Source: an uncultured Pseudomonadota bacterium
GTDB taxonomy: Bacteria > Myxococcota_A > UBA796 > GCA-2862545
Direction of reading: 5' to 3'
Length of the DNA stretch: 34,762 bases
Assembly (NCBI GenBank): GCA_903861005.1
Contig: CAIOSP010000206.1
Span: forward strand, 1 to 34,762
In this document: in pieces, positions 22,749 through 33,668 of the stretch
Layout of the letters: every line of letters starts with the position of its first letter
Position numbering within the stretch: the first letter of the stretch is position 1
The notes under the pieces: generated by a model
Seen by the model: the letters and a program-made list of their open reading frames with translations, nothing else
What the model was told of the DNA's origin: nothing
Databases searched by the model: none
Position numbers and translations under genes: made by a program

Positions 22749-24203
22749 ATGCGTCTTCAGACCTTGCTCGGCTCTCTGGACTCCGCGTCTGCCCCCTCGG
22801 CGGACGTGGACGTGGACGTGGACGTGGTGCGTGTCACGCGCGACTCGCGCGGGGTGGCGTCGGGCGACGTGTTCGTCGCGATCCCAGGCACGCAGCGTGA
22901 CGGCCACGCGTTCATCGCCGGGCTGCCGCCGGGCGCGGTCGCCGTGGTTGAGCGGCCCACGGAGGCGCCGCCGGGCGTGATCGTCGTGAGGGTGCCGGAC
23001 GCCAAGGCGGCGCTGTCGCGGCTGTCGGCAGCGGTGGTCGGCTTTCCGGCGCGTGACCTCTCGGTGATCGGCATCACCGGCACCAACGGCAAGACGACCA
23101 CCAGCACCTTGGTGACGACCGCGCTCGAGCAGCTGGGCCGCACCGTCGCGCGCATGGGCACCACCGGCACGCGGCTGGCGGGGCAGGATCTGCCCGGCAT
23201 GTTGACCACGCCCGAGGCGCCGGAGCTGCACGGCGTGTTGGCGCGGCTGCGTGACCTGGGCGGTCGCGTGGCCGTGATGGAGGTGTCGTCGATCGGGCTG
23301 ATCCAGCATCGGGTCGACGACGTCCCGTTCGCGCTTGCCGTGTTCACCAACCTCACCAGGGATCACCTGGACTTCCATGGTTCTATGGAGGCTTACGCTG
23401 AAGCCAAGGCGACGCTCTTCACGCATCGCCTGAGGGATCCGGGCGGCTTGCCGCGCGCGCTCTTGCAGGGGGACGACGGGACATGGACGCAGATGCAGCC
23501 CCCATCGGATCGCTGGCTCTACGGCTTTGACGCGGACTCGGACGTGCGGATCACGTCGTGGATCCCGCGCGCGGACGGCGCCACGCTGCGCGTCGAGACA
23601 CCCCTTGGATCCGCCGTGATCGACACACCTCTCTTGGGCCGCCACAACGCGTACAACCTCGCCGCCGCGCTCGCGATCGGGGCGATGACCGGTGAGGCCC
23701 CGCAGGCCATGGCGGACGCCTTGCGCGGCGTGGTCGGCGCGCCGGGCCGCCTGGAGCCGGTGCCCAACGCCACCGGCGTCGCGGTGCTGGTCGACTACGC
23801 CCACACCCCCGACGCCTTGTCCGCGGTGCTGGCGTCGGTGCGCGCGAGCACGAAGGGCCAGGTGTGGGTGGTGTTTGGCTGCGGCGGCGATCGCGACCGC
23901 GGCAAGCGCCCTGAGATGGGCCGCGCCGCGCTCGCGGCAGACCGCGTGATCGTCACGTCGGACAACCCGCGTTCGGAAGACCCAAACGCGATCCTCGCCG
24001 ACATCCTTGAAGGCATCCCTCAAGGATCGGCGGTGGTGGAGGTCGACCGTGCGACGGCGATCCACCTCGCCATTCGCGAGGCCTCGCCGGGTGACGTCGT
24101 GCTGCTCGCGGGCAAGGGCCACGAGGACTACCAGGAGATCGCCGGCGTGAAGCACCCGTTCGACGACCGACGTGTGGCTGCCGAGGCGCTCGCGGCGCGG
24201 TAG
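22749..24203 (+). CDS. murE: UDP-MurNAc-L-Ala-D-Glu:meso-diaminopimelate ligase MurE
   Basis: A 484-residue Mur ligase adding the third stem-peptide residue. The ATP loop is GITGTNGKTTT (108-118). LVDYAHTPDAL and the DNPR motif at 405-408 (DNPRSEDP) follow; the Arg of DNPR selects meso-diaminopimelate over lysine. The closing motif AGKGHEDYQ is present. The frame opens at a GTG (22722), but the intervening segment uses the rare TTA codon and does not look like MurE, so the ATG at 22749 is used. The ribosome-binding site is weak. The N-terminal region carries a DVDVDVDV stretch encoded by a hexanucleotide repeat. Confidence 0.93.
   Translation: MRLQTLLGSLDSASAPSADVDVDVDVVRVTRDSRGVASGDVFVAIPGTQRDGHAFIAGLPPGAVAVVERPTEAPPGVIVVRVPDAKAALSRLSAAVVGFPARDLSVIGITGTNGKTTTSTLVTTALEQLGRTVARMGTTGTRLAGQDLPGMLTTPEAPELHGVLARLRDLGGRVAVMEVSSIGLIQHRVDDVPFALAVFTNLTRDHLDFHGSMEAYAEAKATLFTHRLRDPGGLPRALLQGDDGTWTQMQPPSDRWLYGFDADSDVRITSWIPRADGATLRVETPLGSAVIDTPLLGRHNAYNLAAALAIGAMTGEAPQAMADALRGVVGAPGRLEPVPNATGVAVLVDYAHTPDALSAVLASVRASTKGQVWVVFGCGGDRDRGKRPEMGRAALAADRVIVTSDNPRSEDPNAILADILEGIPQGSAVVEVDRATAIHLAIREASPGDVVLLAGKGHEDYQEIAGVKHPFDDRRVAAEALAAR
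22803..22826 (+). repeat. hexanucleotide tandem repeat within murE
   Basis: Four perfect GACGTG units encode Asp-Val repeats near the MurE N-terminus. The unit is a multiple of three, so copy-number slippage would change length without a frameshift. Confidence 0.7.
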
Positions 24204-24454
24204 CGCCAGACGCGCCGAACGTGGCTCGGGGGCGCGACGGACCCCGCGTCGAGACGGGGCCGGGAGTCGCGCGGAGAGGTGCTCCAGGACGCGCTCTTCG
24301 CGGTGGGTTTGGGAAACTTGATCCGACCCTGCGTTGGGCCATTGCCCGCGGGCGAACGCGGGGGGTAGAAGGGAAGTTGCCCCCCCTCCATGGCGCCGCC
24401 CGGCGCTGTGACCCCGCCCCGCTCCGCTGCCCTCCAAAGCCCCCCAGGCTCCCC
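24204..24454 (+). other. spacer between murE and murF
   Basis: 251 nt without a recognised gene. The murF frame stays open through it, but the encoded Arg/Gly/Pro-rich sequence has no MurF character. A TTGATC at about 24319-24324 resembles a -35 box, but no matching -10 follows at 16-18 nt. No terminator was seen. Confidence 0.4.
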
Positions 24455-25846
24455 ATGAAGTTCTCCGGCCTGCAGATCGCTCAGGCGACGCGTGGCGTGC
24501 TGCATCAAGGCGACCACGTCGGCCCGCTCGGCACCGACACGCGCGCGCTCCCCGCGGACGCCTGGTTCGTCGCGCTCGCCGGTGAGCGCTTCGACGCGCA
24601 CGACATGCTCGACGCGGCCGCGGCCGCGGGCGCTGGCGGCGCCGTGCTGTCGCGACAGGCGGGCTGGACGGGGCCGTGGGTTCAGGTCGCAGACACCACG
24701 GTGGCGCTTCAAGACCTGGGCCGCTGCGCGCGCACCCGTCTGAACGGCCCCGTCGTCGCGCTGACGGGCAGCAGCGGCAAGACCACGACGCGCGCGCTCA
24801 TCGCCTGCGCGCTGTCGCCCATGGGGCTGGTGCACCAGACGGTCGGCAACCTCAACAACCACCTGGGCGTGCCGCTGACGCTGTGCGCCGCCCCGCAGAG
24901 CGCGGCGGTGACGGTGGTGGAGATGGGCACGTCCTCGCCCGGCGAGATCGCGTTCCTGGCGGAGATGGCCACGCCCGACGTGCGCCTGGTGATCAACGTG
25001 GGCGCCGCGCACCTGCAGGAGCTGGGCGGGTTGTCGGGCGTGGGCGACGAGAAGAGCGCGCTGCACCGCTCGGCGCGCCCTGGCGACACCTGCATCACCA
25101 ACGCCGATGACCCGAACCTGCGCGACCGCGCCTTCCCCGGCCGTCGCCTGTCGTTCGGCGTGGCCAAGGACGCCGACATCCGCGTGTCGGATGTGGTGGT
25201 CGACGCCGACGCGTGGTGCACGCGCGCCCGCTTCCACACGCCCGCGGGCGTCGTCGACGCGGTGATCCCCGCGCCCGGCACGCACATCGCGCTCGACGCG
25301 GCGGCGGCGCTCGCGGTGGCCTACGCGCTGGAGGTCGACCTGCACGAGGCGGCCGCCGCGCTCGCCAGCTACGCGCCGGTCGGCATGCGCTTCAAGCCCG
25401 TCCCGCTGCCCAACGGTGCGCTGGCGATCAACGACGCGTACAACGCCAACCCGCAGTCGATGCGCGCCTCGCTCGACACGCTCGCCGCCATGGACGGACG
25501 CCGCGTGGCGGTGTTGGGCGACATGCTGGAGCTGGGCGACGGCGAGGCGGCCCTGCACCAGGAGCTGGTCGCGCACGCGTGCTCGCTCGGGCTGGACCTG
25601 GTGGCGCTGGTCGGGCCGCGCATGGTCGCCGCCGCCCAAGCGAACGCGGCGTGTCTCGGTCAGGCGGAAGGCCAGGCCGGTGTGCTGGAGCGCTTGATGG
25701 TCGCAGACGACGGCGTGACGATCGCGTCGCCGATCGCGGCCTTCCTCAAGCCCGGCGATCGGGTGCTGTTCAAGGGAAGCCGTGGCGCGCGCGTCGAGCG
25801 TGTGCTGGACGCGGTCGTCGATGCGTTGAAGACGGAGGCGTCTTGA
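24455..25846 (+). CDS. murF: UDP-MurNAc-tripeptide:D-Ala-D-Ala ligase MurF
   Basis: A 463-residue Mur ligase that adds D-Ala-D-Ala to complete the pentapeptide. It has the N-terminal MurE/F-type domain (GTDTRALPADAWFVALAGERFDAH), the ATP loop GSSGKTTT (105-112), TVGNLNNHLGVPLTL, INDAYNANPQSMRASLDTL and LGDMLELG. The ATG at 24455 begins MKFSGLQIAQAT, as in the family; the ribosome-binding site is weak. Its stop overlaps the mraY TTG (TTGA). Confidence 0.95.
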   Translation: MKFSGLQIAQATRGVLHQGDHVGPLGTDTRALPADAWFVALAGERFDAHDMLDAAAAAGAGGAVLSRQAGWTGPWVQVADTTVALQDLGRCARTRLNGPVVALTGSSGKTTTRALIACALSPMGLVHQTVGNLNNHLGVPLTLCAAPQSAAVTVVEMGTSSPGEIAFLAEMATPDVRLVINVGAAHLQELGGLSGVGDEKSALHRSARPGDTCITNADDPNLRDRAFPGRRLSFGVAKDADIRVSDVVVDADAWCTRARFHTPAGVVDAVIPAPGTHIALDAAAALAVAYALEVDLHEAAAALASYAPVGMRFKPVPLPNGALAINDAYNANPQSMRASLDTLAAMDGRRVAVLGDMLELGDGEAALHQELVAHACSLGLDLVALVGPRMVAAAQANAACLGQAEGQAGVLERLMVADDGVTIASPIAAFLKPGDRVLFKGSRGARVERVLDAVVDALKTEAS

Positions 25847-26955
25847 TCTACCACCTGCTGGTCCCGCTCTCCGACGCCATCCCGGGCACGAACGTGTTCC
25901 GGTACCTGACCTTCCGCACGGCGTGGGGCCTGATCACCGCGCTGGTGCTCGCCTACGTGATCTTCCCTGCGTTCATCGGCTGGATGAACAAGAAGAAGCT
26001 CGAGCAGATCATCCGCGAGGACGGCCCGGACTCGCACCGCGCGTCCAAGGTCGGCACGCCCACCATGGGCGGCGTGGTGATCCTGGCGGCGGTCGCCATC
26101 TCCACGCTGCTGTGGGCCCGGCTCGACACGCCCACCACGTGGATGACCCTGTTCGTCCTGCTCGGCTACGGCGCGATCGGCCTGCTGGACGACTGGAAGA
26201 AGGTGATGGAGAAGTCCACCGCCGGTCTGTCCGGTCGCTACAAGATCCTCGGCCAGCTGGCGATCGGCGGGGCGGTGCTGATCTACGGGCACCTGTCGGG
26301 CGTGATCGAGCCCGTGCTGCCGCTGCCCTTCTTCAAGGACGCGGCGATCGACTTCCGCGAGCTGTGGACGGGCGCCCCCGACATGCTCGGCTGGCTCTAC
26401 CCGGCGGTGGCGCTGTTCATCCTGGTGGGCGCGTCGAACGCGGTGAACCTGACCGACGGCCTGGACGGCCTGGCGATCGGCCCCGTGATGACGTCCGCCG
26501 CCACCTACGGCGTGATCGCCTACGTCACCGGCAACGCCAGGTTCGCGAGCTACCTGGAGATCGCCTACGTGCCGGGCGCCGGTGAGCTGCTCGTGCTGTC
26601 CATGGCGCTCGTTGGCGCGGGCCTGGGCTTCCTTTGGTACAACGCCTACCCGGCGTCGGTGTTCATGGGAGACGTGGGATCGCTCGCGCTCGGCGGCGGC
26701 TTGGCCATGCTCGCCATCCTCACCAAGCACGAGATCCTGCTCGCGCTGATCGGCGGCGTCTTCGTGGTCGAGACGGTGAGCGTGATGCTCCAGGTCTTCT
26801 GGTTCAAGCGCACCGGCAATCGACTCTTCGCCATGGCGCCCATCCACCACCACTTCGAGAAGCGTGGGTGGAGCGAGCCCAAGATCATCGTCCGGTTCTG
26901 GATCATCAGCGTCATCCTCGCGCTGGTGGCGCTCTCCACCCTCAAGCTGCGGTGA
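25843..26955 (+). CDS. mraY: phospho-MurNAc-pentapeptide translocase MraY
   Basis: A 370-residue polytopic membrane enzyme forming lipid I from UDP-MurNAc-pentapeptide and undecaprenyl phosphate. Seen: NVFRYLTFRTAWGL, KVGTPTMGGVVIL, the catalytic-site LLDDWKK, NAVNLTDGLDGLA, NAYPASVFMGDVGSLALGG and the MAPIHHHFE loop. About ten membrane spans. The start is TTG (25843), overlapping the murF stop, with GGAGG 4 nt upstream; the N-terminus IYHLLVPLSD fits the family. Overlaps murD (GTGA). Confidence 0.95.
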   Translation: MIYHLLVPLSDAIPGTNVFRYLTFRTAWGLITALVLAYVIFPAFIGWMNKKKLEQIIREDGPDSHRASKVGTPTMGGVVILAAVAISTLLWARLDTPTTWMTLFVLLGYGAIGLLDDWKKVMEKSTAGLSGRYKILGQLAIGGAVLIYGHLSGVIEPVLPLPFFKDAAIDFRELWTGAPDMLGWLYPAVALFILVGASNAVNLTDGLDGLAIGPVMTSAATYGVIAYVTGNARFASYLEIAYVPGAGELLVLSMALVGAGLGFLWYNAYPASVFMGDVGSLALGGGLAMLAILTKHEILLALIGGVFVVETVSVMLQVFWFKRTGNRLFAMAPIHHHFEKRGWSEPKIIVRFWIISVILALVALSTLKLR

Positions 26956-28280
26956 ACGACGTGGGCATCCTCTCCGGTCAGCGCGTGGTGGTGATGGGGC
27001 TCGGCAAGTCCGGGCGCTCGGCCGCGCGCTTGGCGCTGCGTGAGGGCGCCGAGGTGATCGCGGTCGACCTCAACGTGAACGCCGATCCGGTGCCGGGCGC
27101 GCGCATGGAGCTGGGGCCGCACAAGGTCGAGACGTTTACGTCGGCGAACGTGATCGTCGTCTCGCCTGGGATCGCCGCCGCCACGCCGGAGATCGTCGCG
27201 GCGCAGCAGGCGGGCGTCGACGTGGTGGGGGAGCTGGGCTTCGCGCTGCGCTTCATCCACGCGCCCGTGATCGCCATCACCGGCACCAACGGCAAGTCCA
27301 CCGTCACGCACTTCACGGGCACGCTGATGGCGGCCACGGGCAAGCGCGTGTTCACCGGCGGCAACCTGGGCACGCCGTTGTCCGACGCCGCGTTCGGGTC
27401 CTCGCCCGAGGTGCTGGTGCTCGAGGTCAGCAGCTACCAGTTGGAGCTGCCGGGCGAGCTGGCGCCGGTCGCCGCGGTGATCCTCAACCTGACCCCCGAC
27501 CACCTGGGCCGACACGGCACCATGGACGGCTACGCCGCGGCCAAGGCCAAGGTGTTCGCGCGCATGGGCGATGGCGGATGGGCCTTCCTGCCCGCGGGCG
27601 ACGAGCGCCTGCTCGCCGCGTCCAAGGGCGTGGGTCGCGCGCACCGCGCCTGGCTGGGCGCCCACCCGGGCGTGCTGCGCCAGGGCCGCACCGCGCATGT
27701 GCTGCTCGGCCACCACCAGGCCACCTTCGACCTGTCGGGCGTGGCGGTGCAAGGCGCGCACAACCTGGACCACGCGGCCACGGCGGCGGCCCTGTGCTTC
27801 GCGGCGGGCGCGTCGCCGGTGGCCATCCAAGCGGCGCTGCCCACGCTGTCGGCGCTGCCGCACCGCGTTCAGCCGGTGATCGAGCGCGACGGCGTGCTGT
27901 GGATCAACGACAGCAAGGCGACCAACGTCGCGTCGACCAGCGTGGCGGTGGCGGGCATCGACCGCCCCTGCGTGGTGCTGCTCGGCGGTCTCTCCAAGGA
28001 GAACGACCCGTTCGAGCCGCTGGCGAACGATCTCAAGCGCCACCGCGCGGTGATCGGGTTCGGCGCGTCCGGCCCGGCGATCGCCGCCGACCTGGCTCGC
28101 TTTGGCGTGGACGTGATCGTGGTGCCGACGATGCGTGAGGCGTGCGCGCGCGCCGCCCAGCTCGCGCGGCCCGGTGACGCCGTGCTCCTGTCGCCCGCGG
28201 GCGCCAGCTTCGACGAGTTCAAGAACTTCGAGCACCGGGGCGACGTGTTCGCCGCGGTCGCGCGCGGGGAGGTCCTATGA
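26952..28280 (+). CDS. murD: UDP-MurNAc-L-alanine:D-glutamate ligase MurD
   Basis: A 442-residue Mur ligase. The N-terminal Rossmann-like domain has VVVMGLGKSGRSAARLAL, the ATP loop is TGTNGKST (110-117), followed by EVSSYQLE, NLTPDHLGRHG, WINDSKATN and the C-terminal LSPAGASFDEFKNFEHRGDVF. It adds D-Glu to UDP-MurNAc-L-Ala. The start is GTG 26952, overlapping the mraY stop; a second GTG lies at 26961. Its stop overlaps the ftsW ATG. Confidence 0.95.
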   Translation: MNDVGILSGQRVVVMGLGKSGRSAARLALREGAEVIAVDLNVNADPVPGARMELGPHKVETFTSANVIVVSPGIAAATPEIVAAQQAGVDVVGELGFALRFIHAPVIAITGTNGKSTVTHFTGTLMAATGKRVFTGGNLGTPLSDAAFGSSPEVLVLEVSSYQLELPGELAPVAAVILNLTPDHLGRHGTMDGYAAAKAKVFARMGDGGWAFLPAGDERLLAASKGVGRAHRAWLGAHPGVLRQGRTAHVLLGHHQATFDLSGVAVQGAHNLDHAATAAALCFAAGASPVAIQAALPTLSALPHRVQPVIERDGVLWINDSKATNVASTSVAVAGIDRPCVVLLGGLSKENDPFEPLANDLKRHRAVIGFGASGPAIAADLARFGVDVIVVPTMREACARAAQLARPGDAVLLSPAGASFDEFKNFEHRGDVFAAVARGEVL

Positions 28281-29488
28281 GTGTCGTGGCCGATCGTCCG
28301 GTTCCGGCGTCTGCCCGCAACAAGGTCGCGGAGCGCGCCGAGGGCTCAGGCTGGGATCTCTGGCTGCTCGGATCGGTCGCCGGTCTGATCAGCATGGGCT
28401 TCCTGTACGTGCTGTCGGCCAGCGGCCCGTTCGCCACGCACGCGTTCGACGATCCCTGGTTCTTCACCAAGCGGCAGGTCGCAGGCCTGGTGCTGGGCGT
28501 GCTCGTCGCGCTCGTGCTGCTGGCCACGCCGTGGCGCTGGTACCGTCGTGCGGCCTACCCGGCCTACGGCATCACGGTGTTGATGGTGTACATGGTGCAC
28601 CTGCCGTTCATCGGCCACGCCGCCAAAGGCGCGCCGCGCTGGATCGACATCGGCCCGTTCAACATCCAGCCGTCCGAGCTCGCCAAGCCGGCGCTCGCGC
28701 TCGCCATGGCCAATTACCTGGCACGCAACGAAGGCCACCTCAAGGACTTCATGGGCGTCGTCGCCATCCCGATCGGCCTGGGGCTCGCGCCCATGCTGCT
28801 GGGCATCGCGCTGCAGAGTGACCTGGGCGCGCTGGCGCTGATCGTCGGCATCGTCGGTGTGGGTGTGTTCGTCGCGGGCATCGAGTGGAAGTGGCTGGTT
28901 GCGCTTGGCCTGGTGATCGGCGTGCTCGTCGCGGGCCTGGTGCTGATGGAGCCGTACCGCATGGCGCGCATCGTCGGCTTCCTCGACCCGCTCGGTGACG
29001 CGCAGGGCGACGGCTACCAGGTGGTGCAGGGATGGGTCGCGTTCGCGGAGGGCGGCCTGTTCGGCAAGGGCCTGGGGCAGGGCGTCGCGCAGCAGGGCTT
29101 CCTGCCCGAGGCGCACACCGACATGATCTCCGCGGTGGTGGCCGAGGAGCTGGGCGTGTTCGGCTGGTCGCTGCTGATCGTGTTGTACGCCATCATGCTG
29201 TGGCGCGGCACGCGTATCGCCATGAACGCCAAGGGCCTGTTCGAGATGGTGCTGGCGTCTTGTCTGTCGGCGGTGCTCGCCGCGCAGGTGGTGGTCAACC
29301 TGGGCGTGGTCGCGGGCCTCGTGCCGCCCAAGGGCCTGGTGCTGCCGTTCATGTCCTACGGCGCGTCGGCGCTCATCTCGCACATGGTGATGATCGCCAT
29401 CCTGCTGCGGGTGGGGCTGGAGACACGTCGAACTGAGATCGCGGCGGAGCAGGCCGTCCAGCGCGCCCCCGCCCGCGCGGGAGCCTAA
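28277..29488 (+). CDS. ftsW: septal SEDS glycosyltransferase FtsW
   Basis: A 403-residue SEDS-family membrane protein with about ten spans, polymerising lipid II at the septum with FtsI. Seen: AKGAPRWIDIGPFNIQPSELAKPAL, QSDLGALALIVGI, GDGYQVVQGWVAFAEGGLFG, KGLGQG, FLPEAHTDMISAVVAEELG and LVLPFMSYGASALISHM. The first 25 residues are a charged cytoplasmic tail. The ATG at 28277 overlaps the murD stop and follows GGAGG. Its TAA is directly followed by the murC ATG, with no murG in between. Confidence 0.95.
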   Translation: MSVVADRPVPASARNKVAERAEGSGWDLWLLGSVAGLISMGFLYVLSASGPFATHAFDDPWFFTKRQVAGLVLGVLVALVLLATPWRWYRRAAYPAYGITVLMVYMVHLPFIGHAAKGAPRWIDIGPFNIQPSELAKPALALAMANYLARNEGHLKDFMGVVAIPIGLGLAPMLLGIALQSDLGALALIVGIVGVGVFVAGIEWKWLVALGLVIGVLVAGLVLMEPYRMARIVGFLDPLGDAQGDGYQVVQGWVAFAEGGLFGKGLGQGVAQQGFLPEAHTDMISAVVAEELGVFGWSLLIVLYAIMLWRGTRIAMNAKGLFEMVLASCLSAVLAAQVVVNLGVVAGLVPPKGLVLPFMSYGASALISHMVMIAILLRVGLETRRTEIAAEQAVQRAPARAGA

Positions 29489-30870
<1,382 letters not shown>

Positions 30871-30874
<4 letters not shown>

Positions 30875-31662
30875 CCGAGCGCGCCCCCGGCTTTGTGCTG
30901 CGCCGTGACGAGCCGATGGCCCGTCACTCGCCGTGGCGCGTGGGCGGGCCGGTGGACGCGTACATGGTGGTGACCCGCCGCGACGGCCTAGCCGACGCGC
31001 TGTCGGTGTGCCGCGAGCACCAGTGGAAGCGCAACGTGATCGGCGCGGGCACCCGCACGGTGTTCCGCGACGGTGGATCGGGCGGCGTGGTGCTGCGGCT
31101 GGGCTCCGCGTTCGCGGGTGTGACCGAGGTCGAGCAGGGGTGGTGGATTGGTGCCGCGGCCCCGCTCGCGCTGATCGGCGCGCGCTTCGTCGGCGGCGCG
31201 CCCAAGACCACGCTGTCGACGCTGCGCTTCGCCGCCGGATCCGTCGGCGCCTCGCTGGCGACCGACGAGGGCTGGGAGCCGTGGGTCGAGTCGGTGAAGT
31301 GGATCCAGCGGTCGCAGGAGCACACCTGCCCGCTGCATGAGGTGCCAGGGAAGGGGAGCGTGGTGTTCACCGAGGTGCTGATCCGTCGCACCCCGCGTGA
31401 GAAGGCGCGCCCGCCGGTGGTGCCACACGGCTGGTTCAAGGCCGAGGACGACGACGCCGCCGAGCTGCTGCGCGACACCGGGCTGTCCGCCACGCGCCTG
31501 CGGGGCGTCCTGCTGCCCTCGGCCGAGCCCGACCTGCTGGTCAACCTGGGCGACGGCAATGCGAAGGACTTCGCGCTGCTGCACAAGTCGATCGTCGAGA
31601 AGATCCAGGACAAGCGCGGCGTCTCGCTTCAAGACGCGATGACGTGGATCGGGAGGCCTTGA
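30871..31662 (+). CDS. MurB-like protein with degenerate active site
   Basis: 263 residues in the usual murB position, GTG start overlapping the murC stop. MurB reduces UDP-enolpyruvyl-GlcNAc to UDP-MurNAc using FAD and NADPH. The layout matches: SPWRVGGPVDAYMVV for the N-terminal (S/T)-x-(R/G)-x-GGPAD, VIGAGTRTVFRDGG for LGGGSN-LLV-x-DGG, FAAGSVGASL for the AGIPG-x-VGGA segment, and a C-terminal NLGDGNAKDFALLHKSIVEKI helix. Key residues are missing: the NAGAYG segment is deleted, GSxFKNP reads HGWFKAE (catalytic Ser lost), the closing LE-x-EV reads LQDAM (catalytic Glu to Ala), and no Arg fits the YR-x-S position. It is also shorter than typical MurB (about 300). Intact and overlapping both neighbours, so not an obvious pseudogene. 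A non-catalytic or altered role is inferred. Confidence 0.75.
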
Positions 31663-32570
31663 TGTCGTTTGCCAAGTCGGTGAAGGTGGGCGTGCTGCTC
31701 GGCGGCATGTCGTCGGAGCGGCCGATCTCGCTCAAGAGCGGGCACGCGGTCGCGGACGCGCTGCGCGAGCGCGGCTGGGACGTCGTGGAGATCGACGTCG
31801 GGCGTGACCTGGCCGAGCAGCTCCGCGCGCACAAGGTCGACGTCGCGTGGATCGCGCTGCACGGCCGGTTCGGCGAGGATGGCTGCGTGCAGGGCCTGCT
31901 AGAGGTCCTGGGTATCCCGTACACGGGGTCTGGCGTGCGCGCGAGCGCGGTCGCCATGGACAAGATCACCACCAAGCGGCTGATCGCGGGCAAGCCCGGC
32001 ATCCACCTGGCGGCGGACGCGGTGTCGGTCGCGGGCGATCCGCCGCCGCCGCTTCGCTTCCCGGTGATCTGCAAGCCTGCGACCGGTGGATCCACCGTGG
32101 GCACGCGCAAGGCCGCCGACGCGAGCGAGTGGGCGGACGCGCTGGCCGCCGCCGTGGCGGAGGGCGGCGAGGTGATCGTCGAGGAGGTGATCGTCGGCGA
32201 GGAGATCACCGTGGCCGTGCTCGACGGCGTGCCGCTGCCGGTGGTGCGCATCGTGCCGGACTCCGGCTTCTTCGACTTCGAGGCCAAGTACACCAAGGGC
32301 CTGACCCGCTACGAGGCGCCCGCCGCGCTCCCCGCCGCCGTGACCGAGGCCGCGCAGGCCGCCGCGGTGGTGGCGTACAAGGCGGTCGGCTGTCGAGGCC
32401 TCGCGCGCGCCGACTTCATCGTGGAGGCCGACGGCACGTCTGTCTTTCTGGAGATCAACACGATCCCCGGCATGACCGCGACCAGCCTGTCGCCCATGGC
32501 CGCCGGGTGCGTGGGCATTGACTTTCCGACCCTGGTCGAGCGCCTGTTGCAAGCAGCCCGTCTGGACTGA
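31662..32570 (+). CDS. ddl: D-alanine:D-alanine ligase
   Basis: A 302-residue ATP-grasp ligase producing D-Ala-D-Ala for MurF. Seen: VLLGGMSSERPISLKSG, ALHGRFGEDGCVQGLLE, GIPYTGSGVRASAVAMDK, the grasp motif KPATGGSTVGTRK, ARADFIVE and EINTIPGMTATSLSP. The frame opens at 31644, but the ATG at 31662 follows GGGAGG and overlaps the previous stop (TGATG). A promoter-like element lies in the 143-nt gap before ftsQ. Confidence 0.95.
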   Translation: MSFAKSVKVGVLLGGMSSERPISLKSGHAVADALRERGWDVVEIDVGRDLAEQLRAHKVDVAWIALHGRFGEDGCVQGLLEVLGIPYTGSGVRASAVAMDKITTKRLIAGKPGIHLAADAVSVAGDPPPPLRFPVICKPATGGSTVGTRKAADASEWADALAAAVAEGGEVIVEEVIVGEEITVAVLDGVPLPVVRIVPDSGFFDFEAKYTKGLTRYEAPAALPAAVTEAAQAAAVVAYKAVGCRGLARADFIVEADGTSVFLEINTIPGMTATSLSPMAAGCVGIDFPTLVERLLQAARLD

Positions 32571-32591
32571 GAGAACGCACCGCGGATCGTC

Positions 32592-32620
32592 TTGATCCGG
32601 CGTGGCGATCGGTGTAGCTT
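32592..32620 (+). promoter_or_regulatory. candidate sigma-70 promoter for ftsQ-ftsZ
   Basis: TTGATC (32592-32597), 17-nt spacer, TAGCTT (32615-32620), giving a transcript start near 32627. It sits just after ddl, where the operon's tight overlaps end. Matches are partial (TTGACA and TATAAT expected), so this is a candidate only. Confidence 0.35.
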
Positions 32621-32713
32621 GGGGCACCCTCCAGCGTGCGTCTCCCCGACGTGCGCCCGCCTCCCCGGCACCCGACCCTCCGCATGCGCCTCCCCGGCGC
32701 GGCAAAGTCCACC

Positions 32714-33589
32714 ATGAACCGCGTTCGTTCCATCCTGCTCGCGTTGGCTGCTGTCCCGGCGATCATCCTCGTGATCGTCCGGCCGGATCAGTTCTACGTG
32801 GAGCGCGTGGACTTCGTCGGCAACCACCACGCCACCAACGCCGAGCTGCGCCACCTGTCGGACCTGCGCAACGGCACCAGCCTGTGGGGCGCGGATCTGG
32901 CGGCGGTGTCGGCGGGCGTGCAGCGTCACCCTTGGGTCCAGTCGGTTGAGGTCGAGCGCCGCCTCCCCAACCGCATCGTCGTCACCGTGCACGAGCACGA
33001 GCCGGTCGCGCTGCTCGCGTTCACGGACGGCCTGTACTACGTCGACCAGGAGGGCACGCCCTTCCTGCGCGCCACGTCGGAAGACCTGGACCACCCGCTG
33101 ATCACGGGCGTGGACGCGACGCTCGAGAAGTCGCACCCGGCGCTGCCGCGGCTGGCCATCCGCGACGCCCTGTGGATCCTAACCGAGCTCGACAGCCATC
33201 AGGTCATCCCGCTCAGCCAAGTGTCTGAGATCCGCTTCGAGCGCACCCGCGGCTGGACCATCCAGACGTCGGGCGGCACCGCCAAGCACCCCACGGCCGA
33301 GGTCCTGTTCGGCTTTGGCGACTACGACCAGCAGATCGCGCGCCTGGCGGCCCTCATCGGGCGCGGCGTCGACCTGACCCAGCCGCTCCACGTGGACGTC
33401 GCGCCTGAGCGCGTCGCCATCGTCCGTCCGCTGGGCGCGCCCGACGCGCCCGTGCTCGCGGTGGATCCGCTGCTCGCCCAGGCCGAGGCGCTCGCCGCCC
33501 CGGTGGACGACGCCGCGGTGGACGCCAACGCCTCTCACGTTGATCCCTCTGCGCCGGTGGACCCTCCGCCGAGCGCTCCTCATCCTTGA
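32714..33589 (+). CDS. ftsQ: cell-division protein FtsQ
   Basis: A 291-residue bitopic protein. The short N-terminal tail and membrane span ([16 protein letters not shown]) lead into a POTRA domain beginning [20 protein letters not shown] and containing [26 protein letters not shown], then the FtsQ beta domain with [10 protein letters not shown]. FtsQ links FtsL/FtsB to the divisome. The frame opens at 32636, but the ATG at 32714 places the membrane span as expected; the ribosome-binding site is weak for every candidate. The last 40 or so residues are Ala/Pro/Asp-rich. ftsZ follows after 79 nt, where ftsA would be expected. Confidence 0.88.
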   Translation: MNRVRSILLALAAVPAIILVIVRPDQFYVERVDFVGNHHATNAELRHLSDLRNGTSLWGADLAAVSAGVQRHPWVQSVEVERRLPNRIVVTVHEHEPVALLAFTDGLYYVDQEGTPFLRATSEDLDHPLITGVDATLEKSHPALPRLAIRDALWILTELDSHQVIPLSQVSEIRFERTRGWTIQTSGGTAKHPTAEVLFGFGDYDQQIARLAALIGRGVDLTQPLHVDVAPERVAIVRPLGAPDAPVLAVDPLLAQAEALAAPVDDAAVDANASHVDPSAPVDPPPSAPHP

Positions 33590-33668
33590 GTCGCGGCCTC
33601 CCAGGCTTCGCTCACCCCGCACGCCCGCCCCTCACTCTGCCCGCCATTTCCGCCCCCCGGAGGACTCC

